Shown here piece by piece: positions 9,018-17,627 of a stretch of 64,000 nucleotides of DNA. This DNA comes from JAFTYO01 sp045613125 (lineage in GTDB: Bacteria; Pseudomonadota; Alphaproteobacteria; RF32; CAG-239): NCBI GenBank assembly GCA_045613125.1, contig JAZLAM010000005.1, positions 1 through 64,000 of the forward strand, written 5' to 3'. The notes under the pieces are model-generated. The model did not search any database, had not been told where the DNA came from, and saw only the letters and a list, made by a program, of their open reading frames with translations. A program made the translations under genes and the position numbers. The stretch's first letter is position 1; every line of letters begins with the position of its first letter.

Positions 9018-10250
9018 ATGGCAAAAACACAATGCGTACGAGGGACATATGATTTATATTCCATGGCCAAGAAAAAAGCCAAAAAAGTTATATCTACTGC
9101 ATCTGCTGTGGCAGAAAAATATGGCTTTGAAGAAATTGAAACTCCTATTTTCGAATTCACTGAAGTTTTTTCACGAAACTTAGGCGATACTTCTGATATT
9201 GTCACAAAAGAAATGTATGTTTTTCAAGATAGAGGAGGAGAAAGTATTACACTGAGACCGGAAGGAACTGCTGGTATTGTACGCTCATTTATTTCTGAAG
9301 GCATGCAACAAAATCTACCTGTAAAACTGTATTACAACGGCCCAATGTTCAGGTATGAGCGCCCACAAAAAGGACGCCAACGCCAATTTACACAATTTGG
9401 TATTGAAATGCTTGGAGTAGATTCTCCACAAGCAGATATTGAAGTTATAGCAATGGCATATGAATTTTTAGAAAATTTAGGTTTGGATGGTGCTGTTACA
9501 GTAGAAATAAACTCATTGGGTGATAAAGAAAGTCGTAACATCTATCGTGAAAAATTGGTTGCATATTTAAAAGACAATTTTGATAATCTTTCTGCAGAAA
9601 GTAAAGCGCGTTTAGAAAAAAATCCTTTACGAATTTTAGATTCTAAAGAAGAATGCGATAAAGAGATAGTTAAAAATGCCCCTCTGTACAGAGATAGCTT
9701 AAATCAAAAATCAGCTGAGTTTTTTGCTGAAGTTTTACATGGTCTTGACCTGTTAGGAATAAAATATAAAGTCAATGATCGTCTTGTTCGCGGATTAGAT
9801 TATTATGCCCATACTGTTTTTGAACTTACAACCGACAAACTGGGTGCTCAAGGAACCGTATTAGGCGGAGGACGTTACGACGGATTAGTTGCACAAATGG
9901 GTGGCGCGGACATTTCAGGTATTGGTTGGGCTTGTGGTGTTGAAAGATTATCTATGTTGCTAGAAAAAGACATAGAAGACGTAAGACCCATTGCCGTGAT
10001 TGAAGTCGGCGAAGATGTAAAAAATACGGCTCTTCAAATTGCATATAAATTAAGAAAAGAAGGATTTAAAGTAGAACACGCTTATAGCGGAAATCTAAAA
10101 AAACGCATGATAAAAGCAAACAAAGCCAATGCCTGCAAGGCAGTGATCATCGGCTCTGATGAATTATCATCTAACAGAGTTACTGTCAAAGATTTAGATT
10201 CCGGTTTGCAAACATTGGTAAATATTGATAATTTGGTTAAGGAAATTTAA
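9018..10250 (+). CDS. hisS: Histidine-tRNA ligase
   Basis: Charges tRNA-His with histidine in the cytoplasm. The 410-residue class II synthetase shows motif 2 (MFRYERPQKGRQRQFTQFG), the two histidine-binding segments (LVRGLDYYAHTVFE and GGGRYDGLV), motif 3 (GIGWACGVERLSMLL) and a C-terminal anticodon-binding domain from about residue 320. The ATG follows AAGAAAAGGAAAAAAA. The prfA start lies one base after its stop, so the two are almost certainly co-translated. Confidence 0.97.
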   Translation: MAKTQCVRGTYDLYSMAKKKAKKVISTASAVAEKYGFEEIETPIFEFTEVFSRNLGDTSDIVTKEMYVFQDRGGESITLRPEGTAGIVRSFISEGMQQNLPVKLYYNGPMFRYERPQKGRQRQFTQFGIEMLGVDSPQADIEVIAMAYEFLENLGLDGAVTVEINSLGDKESRNIYREKLVAYLKDNFDNLSAESKARLEKNPLRILDSKEECDKEIVKNAPLYRDSLNQKSAEFFAEVLHGLDLLGIKYKVNDRLVRGLDYYAHTVFELTTDKLGAQGTVLGGGRYDGLVAQMGGADISGIGWACGVERLSMLLEKDIEDVRPIAVIEVGEDVKNTALQIAYKLRKEGFKVEHAYSGNLKKRMIKANKANACKAVIIGSDELSSNRVTVKDLDSGLQTLVNIDNLVKEI

Positions 10251-10251
10251 G

Positions 10252-11322
10252 ATGAATTTAGAAGAAAAACTTTCAAATGTTGTTCGACGTCATGAAGAAA
10301 TTGAAGCTTTGCTATCATCCAATATTTCTCCTGATGAAATGGTCAAGCTTAATAAAGAACTATCTTCTCTAACGCCAATTGTCGAAGCTATTAAAGATTA
10401 TCAAAAGCATCTGTCTGATTTTAACGATGCAAAAGAAATGATGGATGATGCATCACTTGATAAAGATATGCGTGATATGGCAGAAATTGAATTTTATGAT
10501 TTAAAAGAAAAGCTACCTGCTATAGAAAAAAATATTAAAGTTTTATTATTACCAAAATCAAGTGACGATGAAAAAAATGCAATATTAGAAGTGCGTGCGG
10601 GAACAGGTGGTGATGAAGCAGCACTTTTTGCTGCTGTTTTGTTTGAAATGTATCAAAGATACAGCCAAAAACAAGGCTGGAAATTTGAAATTATAGACGC
10701 CAACGAAAATGGTATCGGCGGATATAAAGAGGCTTCAGCAAAAATTACCGGCACAGATGTTTTTGCAAAACTAAAATTTGAATCCGGAGCTCATCGTGTT
10801 CAACGTGTTCCCGTAACAGAATCTCAAGGCCGAGTTCATACATCTGCCGCCACGGTTGCCGTATTACCGGAAATTGAAGAGGTTGATTTTGAAATTAACC
10901 CGGCAGACTTAAAAATTGATGTTTATCGTGCATCAGGTGCCGGCGGACAACACGTTAACAGAACAGAATCTGCTGTTCGTATAACTCACATTCCGACAGG
11001 TGTCGTTGTTCAATGCCAAGATGATCGTTCTCAATTTAAGAACAAAGAAAAAGCCATGAACCACCTTCGTGCAAAACTTTATGACATGCAAAAAGAAACC
11101 ATTGATGCAAATTATTCAGAAACTAGAAAACTTCAAATAGGTAGCGGAGACAGGAGTGAACGCATCAGAACATATAACTATCCTCAAGGTCGTGTTACCG
11201 ACCACCGCATAAACTTAACATTATACAAACTTGATGATGTTGTTTGCGGCGAATCGTTAGATGAAATAGTTGATGCTCTTATTACTGAAGATCAAGCAAG
11301 AAGATTAGCTGAAATGGAATAA
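10252..11322 (+). CDS. prfA: Peptide chain release factor 1
   Basis: Reads UAA and UAG stop codons and triggers peptide release. The ATG at 10252 gives 356 residues, the normal RF1 length; an upstream in-frame start would run into hisS. The GGQ catalytic loop is GAGGQHVNRTESAVRITHIP. The stop-codon recognition tripeptide is PVT in RVPVTESQGR, a PxT form where E. coli has PAT. In related genomes prmC, the methylase that modifies the GGQ glutamine, follows directly; here a terminator and a convergent gene follow instead. Confidence 0.97.
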   Translation: MNLEEKLSNVVRRHEEIEALLSSNISPDEMVKLNKELSSLTPIVEAIKDYQKHLSDFNDAKEMMDDASLDKDMRDMAEIEFYDLKEKLPAIEKNIKVLLLPKSSDDEKNAILEVRAGTGGDEAALFAAVLFEMYQRYSQKQGWKFEIIDANENGIGGYKEASAKITGTDVFAKLKFESGAHRVQRVPVTESQGRVHTSAATVAVLPEIEEVDFEINPADLKIDVYRASGAGGQHVNRTESAVRITHIPTGVVVQCQDDRSQFKNKEKAMNHLRAKLYDMQKETIDANYSETRKLQIGSGDRSERIRTYNYPQGRVTDHRINLTLYKLDDVVCGESLDEIVDALITEDQARRLAEME

Positions 11323-11352
11323 ACAATATCCTACATTCAATTTAAAATCTAA

Positions 11353-11377
11353 AAACGGCGCTGTAAAAGCGCCGTTT
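11353..11377. terminator. Bidirectional terminator prfA / envelope protein
   Basis: AAACGGCGC and GCGCCGTTT form a perfect 9-bp stem around TGTAAAA, with an A run before it, between convergent genes. Confidence 0.8.
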
Positions 11378-11395
11378 CTAAAATAATAATAGATT

Positions 11396-12094
11396 TTAAA
11401 AAGTGTTAATTCTCATTCTTTTAACACCTATGTTAAAACCTAGGCTAACATACAATTCCCCATTATGTTTCGTATTATTAACGAAAGTATTGGGAAGATT
11501 TTTGTAGCCGGCTCTCAAACACATGGCATTTCCGGTTGCATGGATTTGCCAACGGTATTCCATACCGCCTCCCCACGTCAAACCTGAACCATTATGATAT
11601 AGGGTTGCAGCAATTTCTTCGTAAGACTTACGATGCTTTCCAAAGAGGTAACCTCCTTGAGCATACAGATTCAATATATGCTCATATTGCCCTAAACAGA
11701 ACAAATTTACATGTAGTGTTAAATCTGTACTATAAGAAAGATATCGTTTCCCCGCATCTAAAGCCTCAGCATTATACTGACGTGTTAAAGCCGCCACACC
11801 AATTGCCAATGATAACCTTCGCCAATCATGACGATAGCGCAGACCAACTTCAGGAGTAATAAAAACGCCATCAACAACAGCATCACGCATAAAGCCTGAA
11901 CCAATGTACAACTCTATTCCCGAGCCAAAAGCTTCAGCCCCCTTAGCAGATACTAAACTATCTCCCTCGAAGACTGTAATGGTTTGGAACTGTGGCAGAT
12001 TATTTAAATATCTATCCACAAATAAACTATCTTGACTTGCATCAAGACTTGTTGCTACCAATACAAACATGATAGCGAAAAAAATCTTTTTCAT
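11396..12094 (-). CDS. Secreted beta-barrel-like outer membrane protein
   Basis: I do not recognise a named family. The 232-residue product starts with a Sec signal peptide (MKKIFFAIMFVLVATSLDAS). The rest alternates short beta-like strands with aromatic residues (GIELYIGSGF, VGLRYRHDWRRLSLAIGV, LYVSLGFNIGV), as in small outer-membrane beta-barrels. It does not end on the usual terminal aromatic but on RMRINTF, which finishes with Phe. It is transcribed alone, convergent with prfA, and shares style but no clear sequence with the protein at 13891-14445. Confidence 0.6.
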   Translation of the reverse strand: MKKIFFAIMFVLVATSLDASQDSLFVDRYLNNLPQFQTITVFEGDSLVSAKGAEAFGSGIELYIGSGFMRDAVVDGVFITPEVGLRYRHDWRRLSLAIGVAALTRQYNAEALDAGKRYLSYSTDLTLHVNLFCLGQYEHILNLYAQGGYLFGKHRKSYEEIAATLYHNGSGLTWGGGMEYRWQIHATGNAMCLRAGYKNLPNTFVNNTKHNGELYVSLGFNIGVKRMRINTF

Positions 12095-12644
12095 TTTACT
12101 TTTTGTTTTGTGAGAAAAAACTCTCGTTATTAAATCAAGTTAAATAAATTAGCGAAGAAACGAATATGCTTCTCCCTCATAAGAAATCGAGACGACAAAC
12201 ATTGCCATCCGTTGCAAAACCGCACTAAATACCAGTTGACTGATTATTGTTATGCAGAATCAAAAAACACAAACGAAGAAGATTCACACAAGGTAAAAAT
12301 CATCGCCATAATAACTGCAATAAAGGCAGTAAAAATTTTCACTTTCATATCTTAGCATTTTAAATTATTTTCTTAATCAATAAGGTAAAACAAATTAATG
12401 AAAAATCTTTCCAAACTTTTCAATAATAAACATAATTTTTTGACATAAACCTTATTTTTCACGACACAGTGTAGCATAAAATCTCTTTACTTACAAGCAA
12501 AATTTTAAAACACAGGCACTTTTTGACAAATTTATTTCATAAAAAACTAACAATCATTTCAAAAACTTAAAAAAAAACTTGTATATAGAGATGATATTTT
12601 TTATTGTTAGAGCAATAAAAAACTTTAATTGAAAGGATATAGTT
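12095..12644. other. 550-bp intergenic stretch
   Basis: AT-rich sequence between divergent genes. Apart from the possible 32-codon minus-strand ORF (12250-12348) and upstream signals of trcR near the right edge, I see no structured element. A TTGACA at 12523 lacks a convincing -10. Confidence 0.5.
12250..12348 (-). CDS. Possible 32-residue secreted or membrane peptide
   Basis: A 32-codon ORF with ATG start encodes one hydrophobic segment after two lysines (MKVKIFTAFIAVIMAMIFTL), then CESSSFVFFDSA and stop. The pattern resembles a signal or membrane-anchor peptide. There is no strong ribosome-binding site, and it could be a decayed remnant of a secreted gene. Only the composition supports it. 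Confidence 0.3.
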   Translation of the reverse strand: MKVKIFTAFIAVIMAMIFTLCESSSFVFFDSA

Positions 12645-13325
12645 ATGACCGCACCTTTGATGCCAAAAGCAACTGCTGTATGGTTGGTTGAAAATACAGC
12701 ATTAACATTCAGACAAATTGCTGCTTTTTGCGAACTACACGAACTTGAAATTCAAGCCATTGCAGATGGCGATGTCGCTTATAACATTATTGGTATAAGC
12801 CCTATTGCCAACGGACAACTGACTGCCGAAGAAATAAAACGTTGTGAAGAAGATGCTTCTAAAAATTTGGTTGCAAACGTTATGGAACGCAATGTTAAAG
12901 AACAAAACAGCAAAAATAAAAAAGTTCTTTCTCCTTCTCAACGTAATGATAAACCGGCTGCCATTTTGTGGCTTATCAAAAATTGTCCGGAACTTACCGA
13001 TTCGCAAATCAGAAAACTGGTTGGGACAACAAACCCGACCATTGCTGCAATTAAAAACGGAAACCACAAAGATATGGCAAATTTACGAGCTAAAAATCCG
13101 GTTGCTATTGGTCTTTGCTCTGAAAAAGACTTGGAAATTGCAATAAACACTATAAAAGCTAAAGCTGAAAAGGCAGCATTAAAAATTGAGAAAGCAACTA
13201 AGAAAACAAAGAAAAAACCTACAGTTAAAAAGAAAACTGTAGCGAAGAAAAAAGCTACTACCAAGAAAAAAACAACTATTAAAAAGAAAGTTGCAAGCAA
13301 AAAGAAAATAACTACTAAAAAATAA
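12645..13325 (+). CDS. trcR: TrcR/DUF1013-family transcriptional regulator with lysine-rich tail
   Basis: The first 165 residues match the alphaproteobacterial DUF1013 family, which is annotated as cell-cycle regulator TrcR. It carries two HTH-like repeats (TAVWLVENTALTFRQIAAFC and AAILWLIKNCPELTDSQIRK, the second followed by LVGTTNPTIAAIKNG). From about residue 172 to the end at 226 the sequence turns into a lysine-rich low-complexity tail built of TxKKK, VxKKK and ATKKK units, like histone H1 tails. The family is conserved in the class, but I do not recall such a tail as typical. ATG follows AAAGGATATAGTT. The gene stands alone and ends at a strong bidirectional terminator. The likely function is nucleic-acid binding; targets are unknown. 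Confidence 0.8.
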   Translation: MTAPLMPKATAVWLVENTALTFRQIAAFCELHELEIQAIADGDVAYNIIGISPIANGQLTAEEIKRCEEDASKNLVANVMERNVKEQNSKNKKVLSPSQRNDKPAAILWLIKNCPELTDSQIRKLVGTTNPTIAAIKNGNHKDMANLRAKNPVAIGLCSEKDLEIAINTIKAKAEKAALKIEKATKKTKKKPTVKKKTVAKKKATTKKKTTIKKKVASKKKITTKK

Positions 13326-13332
13326 TAACCAT

Positions 13333-13369
13333 AAAACAACGCCGGAGCAATAAGCTCCGGCGTTGTTTT
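13333..13369. terminator. Strong bidirectional terminator
   Basis: A perfect 16-bp stem (13333-13348 with 13354-13369) closes an AATAA loop and is bounded by A4 and T4, between convergent genes. Confidence 0.88.
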
Positions 13370-13375
13370 ATTAAA

Positions 13376-13879
13376 CTAAAGATTCTTATCTTCAATAGCA
13401 TATATATCTTTCACACGCCAAGATTCGCCATCAGGCACCACAACATAAATTACACGTCCTTGACACAAACCAAACCAATTACCATTACAGGTACTATTCG
13501 TATGAATTTCTACCAAATCAGCAGAAATGGGTTTAATTTTATGTACTTTAAAACTAATTTCCGTCGGACGCTTTAAGTTTTCATCATTCATAAAAATAAA
13601 CTTCGGAAGTCTAGATTCCTTACAACTGTCAAAATCCGGATTAATGGTACATTTTGTAGCAAAATCCACAGCACACAGCATTTTAGAATCCTGATTACAA
13701 TCAGTTGTCAAGCTGTTTTTTTCATACTTAAAAACAACATCTTCAATAGCAGTTTTAGGAGTTTTGGCAACCTGCTCTGCTACTTTTTCCGATTCTTTTT
13801 TATCTTTTGTTAAAACACTGTATATTACAGCGACAATAACTACAACCAAACTTAAAACTGCAAGAATTTTTTTTATCAT
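13376..13879 (-). CDS. Membrane-anchored hypothetical protein with five cysteines
   Basis: No family recognised. The 167-residue protein has one N-terminal helix (about 4-23, KILAVLSLVVVIVAVIYSVL), which should anchor it with the rest in the periplasm. A charged linker follows, then a compact domain with cysteines in LTTDCNQDSKMLCAVDFATKC, DSCKE, STCNGNWFGLCQG that could form disulfides, ending in a beta-rich segment (RVIYVVVPDGESWRVKDIYAI). Its start lies only 11 bp after the stop of the beta-barrel gene at 13891-14445, so the two probably form one operon. Confidence 0.55.
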   Translation of the reverse strand: MIKKILAVLSLVVVIVAVIYSVLTKDKKESEKVAEQVAKTPKTAIEDVVFKYEKNSLTTDCNQDSKMLCAVDFATKCTINPDFDSCKESRLPKFIFMNDENLKRPTEISFKVHKIKPISADLVEIHTNSTCNGNWFGLCQGRVIYVVVPDGESWRVKDIYAIEDKNL

Positions 13880-13890
13880 AATCTTACTCC

Positions 13891-14445
13891 TTAATAAAAG
13901 TGATAGCGTAAACCAACGTTATATTCATATAGATGATTTACTTTAGATATATCATTTAGTTTCACATAACGTATCACACCTCTTAAACTGATATTTTCAC
14001 CAATATTATACATAATTCCTCCTCCTAAACGATATCCGAAAGCACTTTCTTTTCTATGCTTATTATTGTTCAGCTTAGTTTCAAAAACATATTCTCCGGC
14101 ACCTACTGTTCCAAATAAGTCAAATGTTTGATAACAACCAATCGGCAAATATGCAGCTAAATCTATCCCATATGCTCTATACGATGTTTTAAACTTATCA
14201 TTATCAATCTTTGCCACATCAGATGATGATTGTGTAAAAAACACTTCTGTACCGAAATTTGTGTTATATTTGGTTCCCACATTTATATTTACTAAATTAT
14301 AATCTTGATCTGCATAAGATGTTTTAGCATCAACATATCCATAATCTAAACCAACATACGGAATATATTCAAAATTATCAGTTGCATAAACATCACTTAC
14401 GCAACACATAGCTAAAAACAGTCCGGTAGAAAATATTTTTTTCAT
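13891..14445 (-). CDS. Small outer-membrane beta-barrel protein
   Basis: A 184-residue protein with a Sec signal (MKKIFSTGLFLAMCCVSDVYA). The mature part looks like an eight-stranded OmpA/OmpX-style barrel: alternating strands (YIPYVGLDYGYVDAK, LFGTVGAGEYVFETKL, AFGYRLGGGIMYNIG, YNVGLRYHFY) ending in a terminal aromatic, the classic assembly signal. Function is unknown; related small barrels serve as adhesins, immune-evasion or porin-like proteins. ATG follows AAAAGGAAGAAAAA. It heads an operon with the anchored protein at 13376-13879. Confidence 0.7.
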   Translation of the reverse strand: MKKIFSTGLFLAMCCVSDVYATDNFEYIPYVGLDYGYVDAKTSYADQDYNLVNINVGTKYNTNFGTEVFFTQSSSDVAKIDNDKFKTSYRAYGIDLAAYLPIGCYQTFDLFGTVGAGEYVFETKLNNNKHRKESAFGYRLGGGIMYNIGENISLRGVIRYVKLNDISKVNHLYEYNVGLRYHFY

Positions 14446-14527
14446 TTTTTCTTCCTTTTAATTATTTTACAACTTTCTTAGATAATAATATACTAAATTA
14501 AAATAAAAAGTTAATATACTAAAAAAC

Positions 14528-14556
14528 TTGAGTATTTATATTTTTTTATGTATAAT
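14528..14556 (+). promoter_or_regulatory. Sigma-70 promoter of the prepilin-like gene
   Basis: TTGAGT (14528-14533), a 17-bp spacer and a consensus TATAAT (14551-14556) stand 27 bp upstream of the ATG. Confidence 0.7.
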
Positions 14557-14582
14557 ACATGCTATGTATTTAGGAGAAATCA

Positions 14583-15155
14583 ATGATAAAAAAATTTTTA
14601 CAAGAACAATCCGGACGAACCATGCTTGAAGCAATTGGTTATATCAGCGTTATGATAGCCATAACCATAGCTCTGACCGCCGCTGTTAACTCCGGTTATG
14701 ATCGTTTTCGTACCGGCCGTATCAATCAACAATTAGTTGACTTAAAAAAAGTTATAAGCCAAAGATATGTTGCTGTTGAAAAATATGATTTGGGAATTCC
14801 CCAAACTCTTATAAAAGAAAAGATAGCACCTCACGACATGATAAAAGGCTCAATTCTAAAACACGCCTTTGGAGGTGCTGTAAATGTATATCCTGTAGCA
14901 TCGCAAACCATGTTCAAGATTAACTTTACAAAACTTCCCAAAAAAGCTTGTATAGAACTTGGTTCCAAATTATGGGTTGTAAATGACGGATCTGATTTAT
15001 ATGCTATGAAGATTAATAATACCGTTTGGGGTTGGAAATATTCTAATATGAGTCTTCTTTCATTGACAAAACACAAAGAGCTACCGGCAAACGTAGCTGA
15101 TGTATCTAAGGCTTGCAATCTAGAGTCAAATAGCATCCACTGGATTTTTAACTAG
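14583..15155 (+). CDS. Prepilin-like protein (type IV pilin/pseudopilin N terminus)
   Basis: A 190-residue protein with a short basic leader ending in Gly (MIKKFLQEQSG), then RTMLEAIGYISVMIAITIAL. This matches the prepilin peptidase site: Gly at -1, Glu at +5, and a hydrophobic helix. Residue +1 is Arg instead of the usual Phe or Met. The C-terminal domain (about 90-190) has two cysteines (KKACIELG and SKACNLES) that could form the disulfide loop of pilins. No other pilus gene is adjacent, so the apparatus it joins is unknown. A good promoter and AGGAGA ribosome-binding site precede it. Confidence 0.7.
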   Translation: MIKKFLQEQSGRTMLEAIGYISVMIAITIALTAAVNSGYDRFRTGRINQQLVDLKKVISQRYVAVEKYDLGIPQTLIKEKIAPHDMIKGSILKHAFGGAVNVYPVASQTMFKINFTKLPKKACIELGSKLWVVNDGSDLYAMKINNTVWGWKYSNMSLLSLTKHKELPANVADVSKACNLESNSIHWIFN

Positions 15156-15245
15156 TTTTTTTGTTATTATGTATTCTAAAGTGCTTGAAATAACCAAATG
15201 TTGTTGTTAGCATTTATCACAAATTATTTATAAGGAGAAACAGAT

Positions 15246-15671
15246 ATGGTCAGTTCAATAATTTTACCGCACGATTATAAACCATCTGCTAATGAAGATT
15301 ATATGTGCGAAATGCACCTTGAATATTTTCGCCAAAAACTTGAAGCTTGGAAAAAATCCTTACTTACTCAATCAAAAGACACTCTTGATGAATTGCGCAT
15401 GGGCGGATTAAACCAACCTGATGACATAGATAGAGCTTCACTTGAAACTGACAAATCTATTGATTTAAGAACAAAAGACAGAGCTCGCAAACTTATCAGC
15501 AAAATAAATGAAGCTTTAGAACGCATTGAAGACGGATCTTACGGTTTTTGCGAAGAAACCGGAGAACCTATCGGTTTAGAACGTTTAGAAGCTCGCCCTA
15601 TTGCCACTCTTTCAATTGAGGCACAAGAGCGCCATGAAAGAATGGAAAAAACATACGATGATGAAGCCTAA
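15246..15671 (+). CDS. dksA: RNA polymerase-binding transcription factor DksA
   Basis: Binds the RNA polymerase secondary channel and, with ppGpp, redirects transcription during starvation. The 141-residue protein has the coiled-coil domain with the tip motif DxxDxA at Asp59, Asp62 and Ala64, and the C-terminal globular domain (GSYGFCEETGEPIGLERLEA, then RPIATLSIEAQERHE). Only one cysteine of the classical four-Cys zinc site remains (FCEETG), as I recall for other alphaproteobacterial DksA proteins. ATG follows AAGGAGAAACAGAT. The maf gene starts 5 bp after its stop, so it leads a dksA-maf-rng-yacG operon. Confidence 0.93.
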   Translation: MVSSIILPHDYKPSANEDYMCEMHLEYFRQKLEAWKKSLLTQSKDTLDELRMGGLNQPDDIDRASLETDKSIDLRTKDRARKLISKINEALERIEDGSYGFCEETGEPIGLERLEARPIATLSIEAQERHERMEKTYDDEA

Positions 15672-15676
15672 AAAAT

Positions 15677-16252
15677 ATGAACAATGAGCATAACTTTATA
15701 TTAGCATCAGGTTCTCCTCAACGCTTAAGACTTTTAGAACAAATAGGCTTTGTTCCGAAAAAGATACATCCTGCAGATATTGATGAACAATGTCTTTTGC
15801 ATGAGCGTCCGTTACCTTACGTTAAACGTATGGCTTTAGAAAAAGCAAAAGCAGTTGCCAAACTTTATCCCAATGAAAATATTTTAGCCAGCGATACCAT
15901 TGTTACCGTGGGGTTACGCATTTTACATAAATCAAAAAATGCTGAAGAACAAACGCAGGTTATGCGTTTGCTTTCCGGTAGAAATCATAAGGTTATAAGC
16001 TCGGTTTGTTTAATTGATAAAAACGGAAAAATATCGCAACGCACGGTAACAACACGCATTAGCATGAAAAAACTTTCTGAAGAGGAAATAGCTGATTATA
16101 TAAAAAGCAATGAATGGGTTGGTGTCTGTGGATATAAAATTGAAGGAATATTAGCCGGTTTTGTAAAAAATATGGTAGGCTCATTTACCGGCATTGTCGG
16201 GTTGCCTTTGTATGAAACCAGAAATTTATTAATAGGAGCAGGAATAAGATGA
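15677..16252 (+). CDS. Maf-family nucleoside triphosphate pyrophosphatase
   Basis: Maf proteins hydrolyse dTTP/UTP or modified nucleotides to monophosphates. The 191-residue product has the N-terminal family motif (LASGSPQRLRLL, normally ASxSPRR), the conserved EKAKAVAK and ASDTIV segments and GYKIEGILAGFVKNMVGSFTGIVGLPL near the end. It overlaps rng by ATGA (16249-16252), a standard coupling, and the maf-rng-yacG order is common in the class. Whether it is the YhdE or YceF subtype cannot be told by eye. Confidence 0.88.
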   Translation: MNNEHNFILASGSPQRLRLLEQIGFVPKKIHPADIDEQCLLHERPLPYVKRMALEKAKAVAKLYPNENILASDTIVTVGLRILHKSKNAEEQTQVMRLLSGRNHKVISSVCLIDKNGKISQRTVTTRISMKKLSEEEIADYIKSNEWVGVCGYKIEGILAGFVKNMVGSFTGIVGLPLYETRNLLIGAGIR

Positions 16253-17415
16253 TTGCAGATACTTTAGTATATGAAAAAAACAACAACGAGATTCGTTTAG
16301 CTGCACTGGATAACGGTTCTATGGTTGAGTTTGATATTTACAACGAAAACAATGCAGTTGAAGGCAATATATATTTAGGGCGCATCAAAAAGAAAATCAA
16401 CTTAGCGAACAATCACACCGGATTTTTGGTTGATATCGGAGATGAAGAAGAAGCTTTTTTAAATGCTTTTGAGCACGATTTAAAAGAAACAAATATGAGC
16501 GAAGGACAAAGCATAGTAGTCCAAGTGTCGCAAGAAAAACGTGCCGAAAAAGGAGCAAAAGTTGTTCGCAACATTCAAATTGTCGGTACAACTTTAGTAT
16601 ATCGTCCGTTCAAAATGGGAGTAGAAGTATCTTCCAAAATTGAAGATAAAGAACTGGCAAAAGAATATAAAAATGCTGTATGGAACAACATCACAGGTCA
16701 GGAAGGTTGGGCTTTAAGAACTGTTGCTGTCGAGTTTTCGATAGATGATGTTTTAGAAGAAATGGTAAAGTTGCGTAACATATATGAAAATATCAGGATT
16801 AAAGCTCGCAATGCCACGGCCCCTGCTCTGTTATACGTGCGTGAAAATCCTTTATATGAATATATTCGTCGCTATAAAGACACCTTAAAAACAGTTGTGG
16901 TAAATAATCATAATTTGCTTAATGAATTAGAAAACATTCTTGGTGACGACATGTCTGCATATAACGCTAAACCGTTTACTGAATATGGTCTCGAGGAACA
17001 GATTATAGAAGCTTTAAATCGAACAATTTCTTTAACAAGCGGCGGAAGTGTTCACATTGAACAAACAAGAGCTTGTGTTACCATAGATGTTGATACCGCT
17101 GATTTGAAATCAGGAGGCAATGTTTCAAAAGCAAATGATGAAGCGGCTATTGAGATTGCCCGTCAAATCAGACTGAAAAACTTATCCGGTAAAATTATCA
17201 TTGATTTTGCAGGTTCTTCAGAATATCGCTTTATGAAATCTGTAATTGATATTTTACAAACAGAACTTGCTGATGACCCTTGCCGTGCAAGAGTTTTAGG
17301 CCTCAGTAAAGCCGGCAATATTGAAATTTTGCGTCAACGTCGCAGACCATCATTATTAGACATATATACCGAAGAATGTTCCAATTGCCAAGGAACAGGC
17401 AGGGTTGAAAAATAA
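16249..17415 (+). CDS. rng: Ribonuclease G/E family endoribonuclease
   Basis: An endonuclease for RNA maturation or decay. The 388-residue protein is RNase G-like, with no long C-terminal degradosome scaffold. The N-terminal S1-like region is near 36-115 (GNIYLGRIKKKINLANNHTG, FLVDIGDEEEAFL). The catalytic Asp residues lie in TIDVDTADLKSGG and KIIIDFAGSSEYRF; the second is usually IDFIDM, so the local sequence is divergent while Asp is kept. The zinc-link motif CSNCQGTG is at the C terminus. Its start overlaps maf by 4 bp and its stop shares one base with the yacG start. Confidence 0.9.
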   Translation: MIADTLVYEKNNNEIRLAALDNGSMVEFDIYNENNAVEGNIYLGRIKKKINLANNHTGFLVDIGDEEEAFLNAFEHDLKETNMSEGQSIVVQVSQEKRAEKGAKVVRNIQIVGTTLVYRPFKMGVEVSSKIEDKELAKEYKNAVWNNITGQEGWALRTVAVEFSIDDVLEEMVKLRNIYENIRIKARNATAPALLYVRENPLYEYIRRYKDTLKTVVVNNHNLLNELENILGDDMSAYNAKPFTEYGLEEQIIEALNRTISLTSGGSVHIEQTRACVTIDVDTADLKSGGNVSKANDEAAIEIARQIRLKNLSGKIIIDFAGSSEYRFMKSVIDILQTELADDPCRARVLGLSKAGNIEILRQRRRPSLLDIYTEECSNCQGTGRVEK

Positions 17416-17606
17416 TGATAAAAAAGCATAAATGTCCTATATGCGGGCAAGAAACCGACAACGAAAAATATAGACCTTTTTGTTCAAAACATTGTGCCGA
17501 TGTTGATTTAGGGCGCTGGTTTAACGGTTCTTACGCTGTTGCTGCCCAAGAACTTGATGAGCAAGATTACGAAGAGCTTGAAGAAGCATTAAATAACGAT
17601 TCGTAA
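17415..17606 (+). CDS. yacG: YacG zinc protein (DNA gyrase inhibitor family)
   Basis: A 63-residue protein with four zinc ligands (Cys7, Cys10, Cys23, Cys27) and the family motif VDLGRWFNGSYAV. The E. coli protein binds GyrB and inhibits gyrase. The last third is acidic (DEQDYEELEEAL). It is translationally coupled to rng and ends the dksA-maf-rng-yacG operon or reads on into the CDF gene 21 bp later. Confidence 0.93.
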   Translation: MIKKHKCPICGQETDNEKYRPFCSKHCADVDLGRWFNGSYAVAAQELDEQDYEELEEALNNDS

Positions 17607-17627
17607 ACTCATAAAAGGAAGATATTT

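Noticed and set aside
12938..13339. 133-codon hydrophobic ORF on the minus strand
   Set aside because: It is the antisense of the lysine-rich TrcR tail (AAG/AAA repeats read as Phe/Leu/Val), which mimics a membrane protein.
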